Below the pieces are notes generated by a model, which searched no databases, was not told where the DNA came from, and saw nothing but the letters and a program-made list of their open reading frames with translations. This document shows positions 6,700 to 14,194 of a stretch of 14,391 bases of DNA, one piece after another; positions within the stretch are counted from its first letter, which is position 1; each line of letters begins with the position of its first letter. The DNA comes from JBPOFM01 sp038259855 (lineage in GTDB: Bacteria; Bacteroidota; Bacteroidia; Flavobacteriales; Flavobacteriaceae), in assembly GCA_038259855.1 (NCBI GenBank), contig JBBSOJ010000055.1, forward strand, positions 1-14,391, written 5' to 3'. The position numbers and the translations under genes were made by a program.

Positions 6700-7101
6700 T
6701 TAAAGCGCTTCTGCACCCGCGACGGCTACACTATGATCGTCCTCAACGGAGCTACCACTCACGCCAACTGCACCGATGATATCGCCATGACTGTTTTTTA
6801 GTAAAACGCCACCTGGAAATGATATTAACCCATTATTACTATGCTCAATATTGAACAAGGACTGTCCTGGCTGGGAAAGTTTACCAATTTCTCCAGTATT
6901 CATATTAAAGAATCGGGCAGTTTTTGCTTTTTTATGAGCAATATCAATCGAACCTAGCCAAGCATCATCCATTTTGTTGAATGCTACTAAATTAGTGCCG
7001 GCATCCACCACAGCTATATTCATTTTTACCCCAATTTCTTTTGATTTCGATAAACAAGCATCTATAACTCTTCGTGCTTGCTCTAATGATACATTTGACA
7101 T
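6700..7101 (-). CDS. GlcG/HbpS-family (DUF336) protein
   Basis: A 133-residue single-domain protein of the GlcG/HbpS family (DUF336), whose members include the haem-binding HbpS of Streptomyces and the C-terminal domain of PduO. Family hallmarks seen: NIAVVDAGTNLVAFNKMD (28-45), the IAHKKAKTARFF helix (54-65), FPGGVLL (95-101) and the Gly-rich end GAVGVSGSSVEDDHSVA (110-126). There is no signal peptide, so it should be cytoplasmic, unlike exported HbpS. It is the first gene of the leftward operon, with fdhA 15 bp downstream, and faces the AraC gene. Its function in a formaldehyde context is unknown; it might bind haem, a corrinoid or a small aldehyde-derived molecule. Family assignment is firm, function is not. 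Confidence 0.88.
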   Translation of the reverse strand: MSNVSLEQARRVIDACLSKSKEIGVKMNIAVVDAGTNLVAFNKMDDAWLGSIDIAHKKAKTARFFNMNTGEIGKLSQPGQSLFNIEHSNNGLISFPGGVLLKNSHGDIIGAVGVSGSSVEDDHSVAVAGAEAL

Positions 7102-7258
7102 ATTTTCTGTTTTTTTATGTTGAGTAATAAAGATATTTTATTTCACTCGTAAATAATATAACGTACGACTCAACAACTTGTACTATTTGCCCATATCATA
7201 GTTACTACATGCATTCATCATAATTTTGGTTACTTTAGCTACGCAATCCATAAGATCT
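7102..7258. promoter_or_regulatory. Divergent control region between the formaldehyde and Mo-enzyme operons
   Basis: This 157-bp spacer must hold the promoters of both operons. On the plus strand TAATTTTG (7221-7228) matches the -7 element TAnnTTTG, with no -33 box at the proper distance (the nearest TTTG, 7186-7189, is 31 bp away). That is the pattern expected of an activator-dependent promoter. On the minus strand only a near match, TATCTTTA, is seen near 7128-7135. A short inverted repeat, TCGTA (7147-7151) with TACGA (7164-7168), is a possible regulator site. All assignments are tentative. Confidence 0.4.
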
Positions 7259-8170
7259 ATGTCTCATTTTATCACACCGGTCAACTTAAGCGATTCTACG
7301 GCATTGAACACGCAATTAGAGCATAGACGCGTGTTTAGCTTAAAGAATTTTGAGCTCAATATATATGAAACGTTTGTGAAATCACATCAAGTTGAATTAT
7401 CCTATAATGGTTTAGTCATCACCAGTATGATGAGAGGACGAAAGATTCTATACCATCAGAATGAGCCAAATAGTTTTGATTTTTTGCCAGGTACAACTAT
7501 GGTGATTCCTGAAGGTATTAAAATGAAAGCAGATTTTCCTGATGCTGACAAAAAAAATCCTGTTCAATGCGCAAATTTAAGCTTGGATTGGCATGTAGTT
7601 TTGAAAACCATCGAATTTATAAACGAAAATTATCCCAAAGCGGATGGTAGCGATTGGAAGCTGGATTTTTCTCAATATCACTTTAAAAACAACCGCAACT
7701 TGGCCTTATCCCTCAACCGACTTATCTCCTTGAGCATGGAAGACTGTGAAGGTAAGGATGCCTTGGCCGATTTACTATTGAAGTCCTTATTGATTCGCGT
7801 GATGCAAAACCAAGAACAAGTATTGCTCCTCAATCAGATGGAGCAACCCGATGTTCTACGGCAATTGGACTATTATATTTCAAATCATATTGGTACTGAT
7901 ATAAGTTTGGAAGAACTTTATAAAGTAGCAAATTGCAGTCGTTCATCTTTTTACAGATTGATAAAAGAGCATTATGACGTTTCACCCACAGAATTTCTAC
8001 AAAATACACGCATCCGTTTTGCTAAAGGGATTTTATCACAGCCGGGAACTTCGGTGAGTGAGGCTTGCTATAAAAGTGGTTTTAACAGCTTAAGTTATTT
8101 TAGTAAGGTCTTTAAGAAAGCGACCGGAAAGACACCAACTGATTTTTCCGATACCATTATTTTTGATTAA
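7259..8170 (+). CDS. AraC-family transcriptional regulator
   Basis: A 303-residue DNA-binding regulator. The C-terminal AraC/XylS domain has two helix-turn-helix units: ISLEELYKVANCSRSSFYRL (215-234) and SVSEACYKSGFNSLSYF (265-281), ending with the conserved GKTPTDF (290-296). The N-terminal part (about 20-125) is a cupin-like effector/dimerisation domain with the typical LPGTTMVIPEG segment (76-86). I chose the ATG at 7259. A frame extending to a TTG at 7226 would start inside the predicted -7 box and is less likely. The stop codon directly abuts the ATG of mobA, so the regulator is the first gene of the rightward operon and probably controls itself and the divergent fdhA operon. The effector is unknown; formaldehyde or a precursor is an inference from context. 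Confidence 0.9.
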   Translation: MSHFITPVNLSDSTALNTQLEHRRVFSLKNFELNIYETFVKSHQVELSYNGLVITSMMRGRKILYHQNEPNSFDFLPGTTMVIPEGIKMKADFPDADKKNPVQCANLSLDWHVVLKTIEFINENYPKADGSDWKLDFSQYHFKNNRNLALSLNRLISLSMEDCEGKDALADLLLKSLLIRVMQNQEQVLLLNQMEQPDVLRQLDYYISNHIGTDISLEELYKVANCSRSSFYRLIKEHYDVSPTEFLQNTRIRFAKGILSQPGTSVSEACYKSGFNSLSYFSKVFKKATGKTPTDFSDTIIFD

Positions 8171-8788
8171 ATGTCCATGCATACCAAAATAGACATAGAG
8201 AAAACTTTACCAATTGGGCTCGTACTATGCGGAGGTAAAAGTGAGCGGATGAGAATTGATAAAGGGCTTATCGATTATCATGGTATACCGCAATGGCATT
8301 ACGTTTATCAATTGTTAAAACCACTTTGTCATGACGTGTATTTGTCCTTAAATGAACAACAGGCGTCAGAATGGGAGTTACCGACTTCTGTACTCGTCAT
8401 TATCGATAAAGATGAGTTTAAGCATCATGGGCCCATGACGGCCGTTTTATCGGTTAAAGACCTTTTAAAGAATCATCCATTATTCATTGTAGCCTGTGAC
8501 TATCCTTTAATAGAGTCTAAACATTTGGTGCAGCTGATGCATGCTAGGAAAGAGGGTGCTGACATTACTTGTTTTGATAAAGAAGGCAGGCCAGAACCGA
8601 TGATTTCAATCTTTGAAATGAATGCCTTGCATAAATTAACATCTTTTTTTGAGGCTGGCGACGATTCAATCTTTAAATTTATAGAACAAAACAAGTATAA
8701 TGCTTGTACATTAAAAGATAGTACAATTTTACGAAATGTAAATTCAAAGGAAGCCATGGAAGCTATGCAAAAGACCCTTAACTCATGA
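8171..8788 (+). CDS. mobA: Molybdenum cofactor guanylyltransferase (MobA-type)
   Basis: It transfers GMP from GTP to Mo-molybdopterin to give the guanine-dinucleotide cofactor used by DMSO-reductase-family enzymes. It has 205 residues. The nucleotide-binding loop CGGKSERMRIDKG (20-32) fits the LxGGxSxRMGxDK family motif, with Arg28 in place of the usual glycine. HHGPMTAV (85-92) and the metal-binding ACDYPLI (108-114, D110) follow in the proper order. The start abuts the AraC stop with no spacer, and its TGA overlaps the fdhD start by 4 nt (ATGA), so translation is probably coupled. Placement beside fdhD and a Mo oxidoreductase supports MobA over other nucleotidyltransferases such as MocA or sugar-phosphate enzymes. 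Confidence 0.88.
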   Translation: MSMHTKIDIEKTLPIGLVLCGGKSERMRIDKGLIDYHGIPQWHYVYQLLKPLCHDVYLSLNEQQASEWELPTSVLVIIDKDEFKHHGPMTAVLSVKDLLKNHPLFIVACDYPLIESKHLVQLMHARKEGADITCFDKEGRPEPMISIFEMNALHKLTSFFEAGDDSIFKFIEQNKYNACTLKDSTILRNVNSKEAMEAMQKTLNS

Positions 8789-9630
8789 TTAAAGAAGTTT
8801 CTATATTTCGCCAAAAACAATCTGATTTTATCAGTTCAGAAGATATGGTTGCCATCGAAGAACCGTTGGAAATTCAGTTGGAAACTGGTGAGTTAACGGC
8901 GAGGCAGACGCAACCGTTATCGGTCACTATGCGTACTCCTGGTAATGACGACGATCTTGCGATTGGCTTTCTGTTTACTGAAGGTTTGATTAGCTCAAAA
9001 GCCAACTTGGCAATACTACCTAGTCGTTCGTTAGGCGAAAACACCATAATCATAAGTCTGCATGAAAGTTTTGATGCCAAACTAGATAAAGTCAAACGTA
9101 ACTTTTATACTACCAGCAGTTGTGGAGTATGCGGTAAAGAAAGCATAGAAGCCATTCACCAAGTGTGCAATGTAATTGCAGACGCAATTCCCATTGAGAT
9201 TGATTTGGAAATAGTGGCATCATTGCCTTTAAAACTAATGGAAGTCCAAAAGACATTTGTTAGCACTGGTGGGATTCACGCGGCAGCATTGTTTACTATC
9301 GATGGTAGATTATTAAACTTTCGAGAAGATGTGGGACGTCATAATGCTTTGGATAAATTAATAGGTGCGTCCTTGTTAGAAACTGAAGAGAATTCGTTTA
9401 ATTTAGGTCAGCACATGTTATTATTAAGTGGTCGTGCAAGTTTTGAATTGATACAAAAAGCAGCCATGGCGGGTATAAAAGTTGTTTGCGCCATTGGTGC
9501 ACCGAGTAGTTTAGCGGTCGAAACGGCGATTGCCTTTGACATGACTCTGATAGGTTTTTTAAAAGCACAATCCTGCAATGTGTATACAGGCGAACAACGC
9601 ATAAAAAGAATAAGTCATCATGAAAATTAG
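8785..9630 (+). CDS. fdhD: Formate dehydrogenase accessory sulfurtransferase FdhD
   Basis: It carries sulfur from the cysteine desulfurase to the Mo-bis-MGD cofactor and is required for formate dehydrogenase activity. It has 281 residues (E. coli FdhD 277). The essential flexible-loop CxxC is present as SSCGVCGKES (111-120; C113 and C116, matching E. coli C121/C124). Other family landmarks: RTPGNDDDLAIGFLFTEGLI (50-69), STGGIHAAALF, REDVGRHNALDKLIG and LSGRASFELIQKAAMAGI. It overlaps mobA by 4 nt and the next gene by 11 nt. Its presence implies that the downstream Mo enzyme needs a sulfurated cofactor, as formate dehydrogenases do. Confidence 0.96.
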   Translation: MIKEVSIFRQKQSDFISSEDMVAIEEPLEIQLETGELTARQTQPLSVTMRTPGNDDDLAIGFLFTEGLISSKANLAILPSRSLGENTIIISLHESFDAKLDKVKRNFYTTSSCGVCGKESIEAIHQVCNVIADAIPIEIDLEIVASLPLKLMEVQKTFVSTGGIHAAALFTIDGRLLNFREDVGRHNALDKLIGASLLETEENSFNLGQHMLLLSGRASFELIQKAAMAGIKVVCAIGAPSSLAVETAIAFDMTLIGFLKAQSCNVYTGEQRIKRISHHEN

Positions 9631-9991
9631 AATTAAAGATAACAGCATTCGCTTTCGATTGACAAAATCGGATGTTACCCAACTAAAAGCGGAGGGAATC
9701 GTAACTAGTAAAACAATCATATCACCACAACATATTTTTAAGTATGCCTTGAAAGTAGCGCAAGACGCCTCGCATATCTCTGCATCCTTTGATTCTGAAA
9801 CCATTATGATGATCATTCCGAAGCATCAAGCTACTATCATCACTGATACTGATGAAATTACCATTCAAGGCTTTCAAAAGAACGGGGAAGAAGGAGATCT
9901 TTTTTTATTAATTGAAAAGGACCTCCAATGTCTCGATGAAACGCATGAAGATCAATCTGATATGTATGAGAATAAAAATACAGTCTGTTGA
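9620..9991 (+). CDS. Uncharacterised small protein in the formate-dehydrogenase-type operon (DUF7009-like)
   Basis: A 123-residue cytoplasmic protein starting 11 nt before the end of fdhD. The N-terminus MKIRIKDNSIRFRLTKSDV is basic and beta-strand-like. The middle (about 50-85) alternates strands and turns, with the pattern IMMIIPKHQATIITDTDEITIQ. The C-terminal tail (100-123) is acidic, with cysteines at 104 and at the last residue, plus His109 and several Asp/Glu. It resembles short Bacteroidota proteins that I believe are labelled DUF7009, though I could not verify this. No catalytic motif is recognisable. The overlap with fdhD and the position before the Mo oxidoreductase suggest a maturation, metal-handling or subunit role; that is inference. 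The last in-frame stretch may be poorly conserved. Confidence 0.8.
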   Translation: MKIRIKDNSIRFRLTKSDVTQLKAEGIVTSKTIISPQHIFKYALKVAQDASHISASFDSETIMMIIPKHQATIITDTDEITIQGFQKNGEEGDLFLLIEKDLQCLDETHEDQSDMYENKNTVC

Positions 9992-10042
9992 TAGTGGCAA
10001 CTGTCGGTAATAAGTAGTTTATACATCATAAAAAAATAACCT

Positions 10043-12361
10043 GTGTCTAGAAAAAATAAAACAACAGTACATTCTGAAAATCCTGAAACTTTAAAGGATA
10101 TCAAACTATCATCCGTTGATAAGACTGCGGCAGGATACAAAGGGGTGGCAGCAAGCATGAAGCATATCCTGGAAGAGATGAATGTGTCTCGAGGTTTTAT
10201 TGCTCTGGCCAAATTGAATCAGGTTGATGGCTATGATTGTCCCGGATGCGCCTGGCCTGATCCTGATGACAAGCGAAGTGCCATTGCCGAATATTGTGAA
10301 AATGGCGCTAAAGCGGTTGCTGAAGAAGCCACCACGAAAACACTACGACCAGATTTTTTCGCAAAACATACCATATCAGAGATGTCCTCTTGGGACGATT
10401 ACAAAATAGGAAAAAGTGGGCGTATAGCGCAACCCATGTATCTTCCTGAAGGCGCCACACATTATCAACCGATAACTTGGGACGAAGGATTTCAAGTGCT
10501 TGCGAATCACTTAAAAAATTTAGAATCACCAGATGAAGCCATTTTTTATACCAGTGGCAGAACCAGTAATGAAGCGGCCTTTTTATACCAGTTATTTGTA
10601 CGGGCGTATGGAACCAATAATATGCCGGACTGTAGCAATATGTGTCACGAGAGTAGTGGTGTGGCGCTTGACGAAACTTTGGGAATAGGCAAGGGTTCTG
10701 TGAAATTGGAAGACTTATACATTGCGGAAGTTATAATTATTTTAGGGCAGAATCCCGGGACGAATCATCCAAGGATGTTAAGTGCTTTAGAGAAAGCACA
10801 TAAAAATGGTGCTCTTATTATCTCGGTGAATCCATTACCTGAAACGGGCTTAAACGCCTTTGCAGATCCTCAAAGTGTTAGTGGTATGCTGGGTTTTGGT
10901 GTGACGGTATCAAATATGCATTTGCCAATTAAAATAAATGGGGATATGGCCTTATTTCAAGCCATCAATCAATTGTTGATTTTGGAAGAGGATAAAGAAC
11001 CTGGAAAAATTCTCGATCAGACATTCATTTCGGAGGATACGCATGGTTTTGAGACCTACAAATCCCACATTTTAAAACAAGATTTACATCTGCTTTCCGA
11101 ACAATGTGGTATCCCCTTGTCCCAAATAACAGAACTGGTTCAGAAAATTAAATATTCGAATAAAATCATTACCTGTTGGGCGATGGGCCTTACGCAGCAT
11201 AAAAATTCCGTAGACACGATTAAGGAGCTTGTCAATACGCTTTTGTTAAAAGGGAGCATTGGCAAACCAGGAGCAGGGACGTGTCCTGTACGCGGGCATA
11301 GCAATGTACAAGGCGACAGAACCATGGGTATTTACGAAAAACCTTGGGATTGGTTATTGGAAGCGCTTGAAACTAATTTCAACTTCACACCTCCGAAAGA
11401 CTATGGACATGATGTTGTGGATTCCATTGAAGCAATGCACAAAGGCGAATGCAAACTATTTATGGGAATGGGAGGTAATTTCTTAAGCGCCACACCAGAT
11501 ACCCGTTATACGGCTGAAGCCTTACAACAATGCGATTTAACGGTACACGTTAGTACCAAATTAAATAGAAGTCATTTGGTAACTGGTAAGGAAGCGCTCA
11601 TTTTTCCTGTACTGGGTCGAAGTGATGAAGATTTACAACAAGGCAAAAAGCAATTTGTAACCTGTGAGAACTCCATGGGTGTCATCCAAAAAAGTCAAGG
11701 ATTATTGAAACCTGTAAGTGACGACTTATTGAGTGAGCCAGCGCTTATATGTAAGCTGGCAATGACCGTTTTAGATAAAAATGAAAAGCTTCCATGGCAA
11801 ACTTTCATGAATGATTATGACACCATTCGGGATGCTATAGAACTCACCATTCCGGGATTTGATAAGTATAATGATCGTGTCCGCGAGTTTGGAGGGTTTT
11901 ATTTGCCCAATTCAGCTAGAGAAGGTTATTTTCCTACTGACACCAACAAAGCGAATTTTTCGGTCAATACCGTAGAGGCGATTCCTTTAAAAGATCACGA
12001 ATTACTGATGATGACCATCCGAAGTCATGATCAATACAATACTACTATTTACGGATTAAACGACCGCTATCGCGGTATTGAGAACGAACGTCGTGTGATA
12101 TTGATGCATAAAGACGATATGAAAGCCCGTAATTTAAAGCAATTGGAACAAGTCGATTTGTATAATTTTAGCGACGGGAAAGAGCGTGTTGCGAAAACGT
12201 TTTTGGTTATAGAATATGATATCCCAAAGCAATGCGTTGCCACCTATTTCCCAGAGACCAATGTATTGGTACCCATAAAATCAGTGGCAATAAAAAGCAA
12301 TACGCCAACAAGCAAATCAGTGGTGATTGAGGTCCGTAAATCTGAAATGATCGAAAACTGA
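10043..12361 (+). CDS. FdhF/YdeP-family molybdopterin oxidoreductase (formate dehydrogenase alpha-like)
   Basis: A 772-residue Mo-bis-MGD enzyme of the YdeP/FdhF subgroup of the DMSO-reductase superfamily (E. coli YdeP 759). The N-terminal cluster site has three cysteines: C66-x2-C69 (DCPGCAWPD) and C85 (CENGAK). TNNMPDCSNMCHESSG (191-206) lines up with the Sec/Cys-His site of formate dehydrogenase H, making C201-H202 the likely Mo ligand and its neighbour. GQNPGTNHPRM (235-245) and KPGAGTCPVRGHSNVQG (408-424) are cofactor-binding signatures shared with formate dehydrogenases. No Tat signal is present, so it is cytoplasmic. I chose the GTG at 10043, 51 bp after the preceding stop, because no upstream ATG fits and the N-terminus looks complete. 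Operon partners mobA and fdhD fit formate oxidation, but YdeP proteins have no settled substrate, and no NADH or ferredoxin-linked subunit is encoded here. Confidence 0.9.
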   Translation: MSRKNKTTVHSENPETLKDIKLSSVDKTAAGYKGVAASMKHILEEMNVSRGFIALAKLNQVDGYDCPGCAWPDPDDKRSAIAEYCENGAKAVAEEATTKTLRPDFFAKHTISEMSSWDDYKIGKSGRIAQPMYLPEGATHYQPITWDEGFQVLANHLKNLESPDEAIFYTSGRTSNEAAFLYQLFVRAYGTNNMPDCSNMCHESSGVALDETLGIGKGSVKLEDLYIAEVIIILGQNPGTNHPRMLSALEKAHKNGALIISVNPLPETGLNAFADPQSVSGMLGFGVTVSNMHLPIKINGDMALFQAINQLLILEEDKEPGKILDQTFISEDTHGFETYKSHILKQDLHLLSEQCGIPLSQITELVQKIKYSNKIITCWAMGLTQHKNSVDTIKELVNTLLLKGSIGKPGAGTCPVRGHSNVQGDRTMGIYEKPWDWLLEALETNFNFTPPKDYGHDVVDSIEAMHKGECKLFMGMGGNFLSATPDTRYTAEALQQCDLTVHVSTKLNRSHLVTGKEALIFPVLGRSDEDLQQGKKQFVTCENSMGVIQKSQGLLKPVSDDLLSEPALICKLAMTVLDKNEKLPWQTFMNDYDTIRDAIELTIPGFDKYNDRVREFGGFYLPNSAREGYFPTDTNKANFSVNTVEAIPLKDHELLMMTIRSHDQYNTTIYGLNDRYRGIENERRVILMHKDDMKARNLKQLEQVDLYNFSDGKERVAKTFLVIEYDIPKQCVATYFPETNVLVPIKSVAIKSNTPTSKSVVIEVRKSEMIEN

Positions 12362-12445
12362 AAATCTTATATAAATACTATTTGAAAATGATATTATATG
12401 CATCCCATTATTCGATTTAAAGCCCAATAACGTTAGGTTACAATA

Positions 12446-12477
12446 TTATTTTGATGTGTTATTCCACCTCAAAATAA
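12446..12477. terminator. AT-rich hairpin between convergent genes
   Basis: TTATTTTGA (12446-12454) pairs with TCAAAATAA (12469-12477). After one T/C mismatch, GTG (12456-12458) pairs with CAC (12465-12467), leaving a 6-nt loop. It spans the stop codon of the leftward gene and lies 85 bp after the Mo oxidoreductase stop. It has no clean T-tract, so it may be a weak bidirectional terminator or an mRNA 3'-end structure. The rest of the 97-bp spacer shows nothing. Confidence 0.4.
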
Positions 12478-14192
12478 AGTGAATTGGAGGTATACATGCC
12501 ATTTTTAGAATACCCTTCCAAGGTGACTTTGAAAGTTCCTTTCGTATCGGAGGTATAAAACTCAAATTCAGTGTTACTTTTCGTTAGTTCGGTGTTCGGC
12601 TGCCATAACAGTTGGGTCCGATAATCTGGAATATTTTTCATTCGATCATTCGTATAATCCGGTTGATAGTAGATTTTATTACTAACGGGGCTATTGATCT
12701 CTAAAGAATTAACTTCTGTAGCATTGGGAAGTGTGAAATCGCGATTTATGGTCAACATGCTGATGACCCCGTTATGAAGTTGAGGACCATAAAGATAAGT
12801 TCCAGGAATCACTGTAATGGACTCAATTCTGTTAGCACTATAATCAATGATATCTTCATTATTGGTAATGTAAATACCATCAATTAAAACGAGTGGTTTT
12901 AAATAACTAAAATTTCTATTGAATTCAAGATTGATTAAATCAAGCGTGTGGAATTGTACAGAATCATTCTCTTTTGAAATATAAGCCTCGGCAACCACTT
13001 CCGTAAAGGTTTGTCTCAACGTTGGAAAACGTGTATAATTATCTAATTTATAAGTGATCCCTGTATTTCCAAAAAAAACTTGATTTTCTGATGTCGCGAT
13101 AATACTATCTGCCTTTATTTCAAAATATGAATTTTCAATTTGAGTTTCTATACTGCGTCTTTCCAGCCATTCTTTAATAGTTTCATCTAATGCCAAAGGC
13201 ACAAAATTCAATTCTCCATAGGCTGACACTTCCTGCTTATCTAAATTGACTGAATACGAGTCTCCTTTCACATCAACCACTTGGATGATCGCAGTTTCGG
13301 TATTGTAATTCTTATCAAGGTTAAAGTAGAATTTCCCCAAGTTGTTGGTTTGGGCAGTTTTTAAAACAAAGTTTTGTTCAGGAAATGATAATGAAACTGT
13401 CTTATTGGAAAGCGGACTATTGTCTAGCGTATTAAGGATAGTTCCAGAAATGATTTCTCCCCGCAATTCTGGTAAATAATACGTATTGATGTCAGCTCTA
13501 TTGGCAGCTGATTTGATGACTTCTTTGGAGAGCGACACAGGATCAACCTTTCGCACACTTACTGAATATTGGCCTACTGTTTCTTGAAGATTGCTATTCG
13601 AGATCGCTAGCGTTATGGCTTCTCTAGTCTTGAAGACGTTGTTTTTTAAAGCTAATTTAAGATTTGAATTCGTTTGATTACTTTTCTTCTGTACAGATAA
13701 ACTGTCGCTGTAACTTAAAGTATTCAGTTTAGTACTATCACTTACAGATCTAAATTGGGTCTCTTTTGTAAAGGGATTGACAATGAAGACATCAATTTGA
13801 TCATAGCTCTCTTTCGAATTGTTTTTGGTCCAATTGGTATAAGCAATGAGTTTATAGTGGCCACTTTCAAGACCGGCAGGAAAAAAAAATTCGCCGCTAG
13901 CCACGTTGTCACTAACCTTTAACTTTTGTTTGAAAACCTGCTCTTTGTTGGCGTTAAGCATTTCTACATAGAGAACTTTACTGATTTCGCTATAAACATT
14001 CGTTTTCAAATTGAGCGTATATACTTGATAATATAAATATTCACCCGACAACAAGATAGTTGAATTAACAGACAGCTCTGTTTTCTCGTTGGGTATGGTG
14101 GATGCCAAACTACGATATTCAGATTGCGTAATCTGGCTTTGTAACGTTGAAACTGTGCAGATAAATGCGAGTAAAATGCTTATTTTTTTCAT
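12459..14192 (-). CDS. Secreted protein with regulatory-like, TonB-plug-like and C-terminal beta-sandwich domains, no barrel
   Basis: A 577-residue exported protein. The ATG at 14192 gives the signal peptide MKKISILLAFICTVSTLQSQ and leaves 2 bp after the upstream stop; the longer frame from 14207 adds five residues and overlaps that gene. No lipobox is seen. Domains: an N-terminal macroglobulin-like beta-sandwich (about 35-140, with SGHYKLIAYTNW at 110-121); a carboxypeptidase-regulatory-like domain (about 244-325, GEIISGTILNTLDNSPLSNK then LGKFYFNLD); a TonB-plug-like segment (about 432-482: PLVLIDGIYITN, ANRIESITVIPG, LYGPQLHNGVISMLT); and a C-terminal DYRTQLLWQPNTE...FYTSDTKGTFKVTLEGYSKNG sandwich (about 523-572). 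No transmembrane beta-barrel follows, so it is not a full TonB-dependent transporter. It probably sits in the periplasm or at the outer membrane and may work with the preceding DUF4249-like lipoprotein. The role is unknown. Confidence 0.85.
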   Translation of the reverse strand: MKKISILLAFICTVSTLQSQITQSEYRSLASTIPNEKTELSVNSTILLSGEYLYYQVYTLNLKTNVYSEISKVLYVEMLNANKEQVFKQKLKVSDNVASGEFFFPAGLESGHYKLIAYTNWTKNNSKESYDQIDVFIVNPFTKETQFRSVSDSTKLNTLSYSDSLSVQKKSNQTNSNLKLALKNNVFKTREAITLAISNSNLQETVGQYSVSVRKVDPVSLSKEVIKSAANRADINTYYLPELRGEIISGTILNTLDNSPLSNKTVSLSFPEQNFVLKTAQTNNLGKFYFNLDKNYNTETAIIQVVDVKGDSYSVNLDKQEVSAYGELNFVPLALDETIKEWLERRSIETQIENSYFEIKADSIIATSENQVFFGNTGITYKLDNYTRFPTLRQTFTEVVAEAYISKENDSVQFHTLDLINLEFNRNFSYLKPLVLIDGIYITNNEDIIDYSANRIESITVIPGTYLYGPQLHNGVISMLTINRDFTLPNATEVNSLEINSPVSNKIYYQPDYTNDRMKNIPDYRTQLLWQPNTELTKSNTEFEFYTSDTKGTFKVTLEGYSKNGMYTSNSLYFEVE

Positions 14193-14194
14193 AA

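Noticed and set aside
7226..7258. Longer AraC frame from a TTG codon
   Set aside because: The TTG overlaps a perfect -7 promoter element, and an ATG at 7259 gives a normal-length protein.
9398..9816. Minus-strand frames antisense to fdhD and the 123-residue gene
   Set aside because: They run against a tightly overlapping operon, and the composition is that of reverse-complement shadows.
10043..12361. Selenocysteine (in-frame TGA) in the Mo enzyme
   Set aside because: The site aligning with Sec is a Cys codon and no in-frame TGA interrupts the gene.
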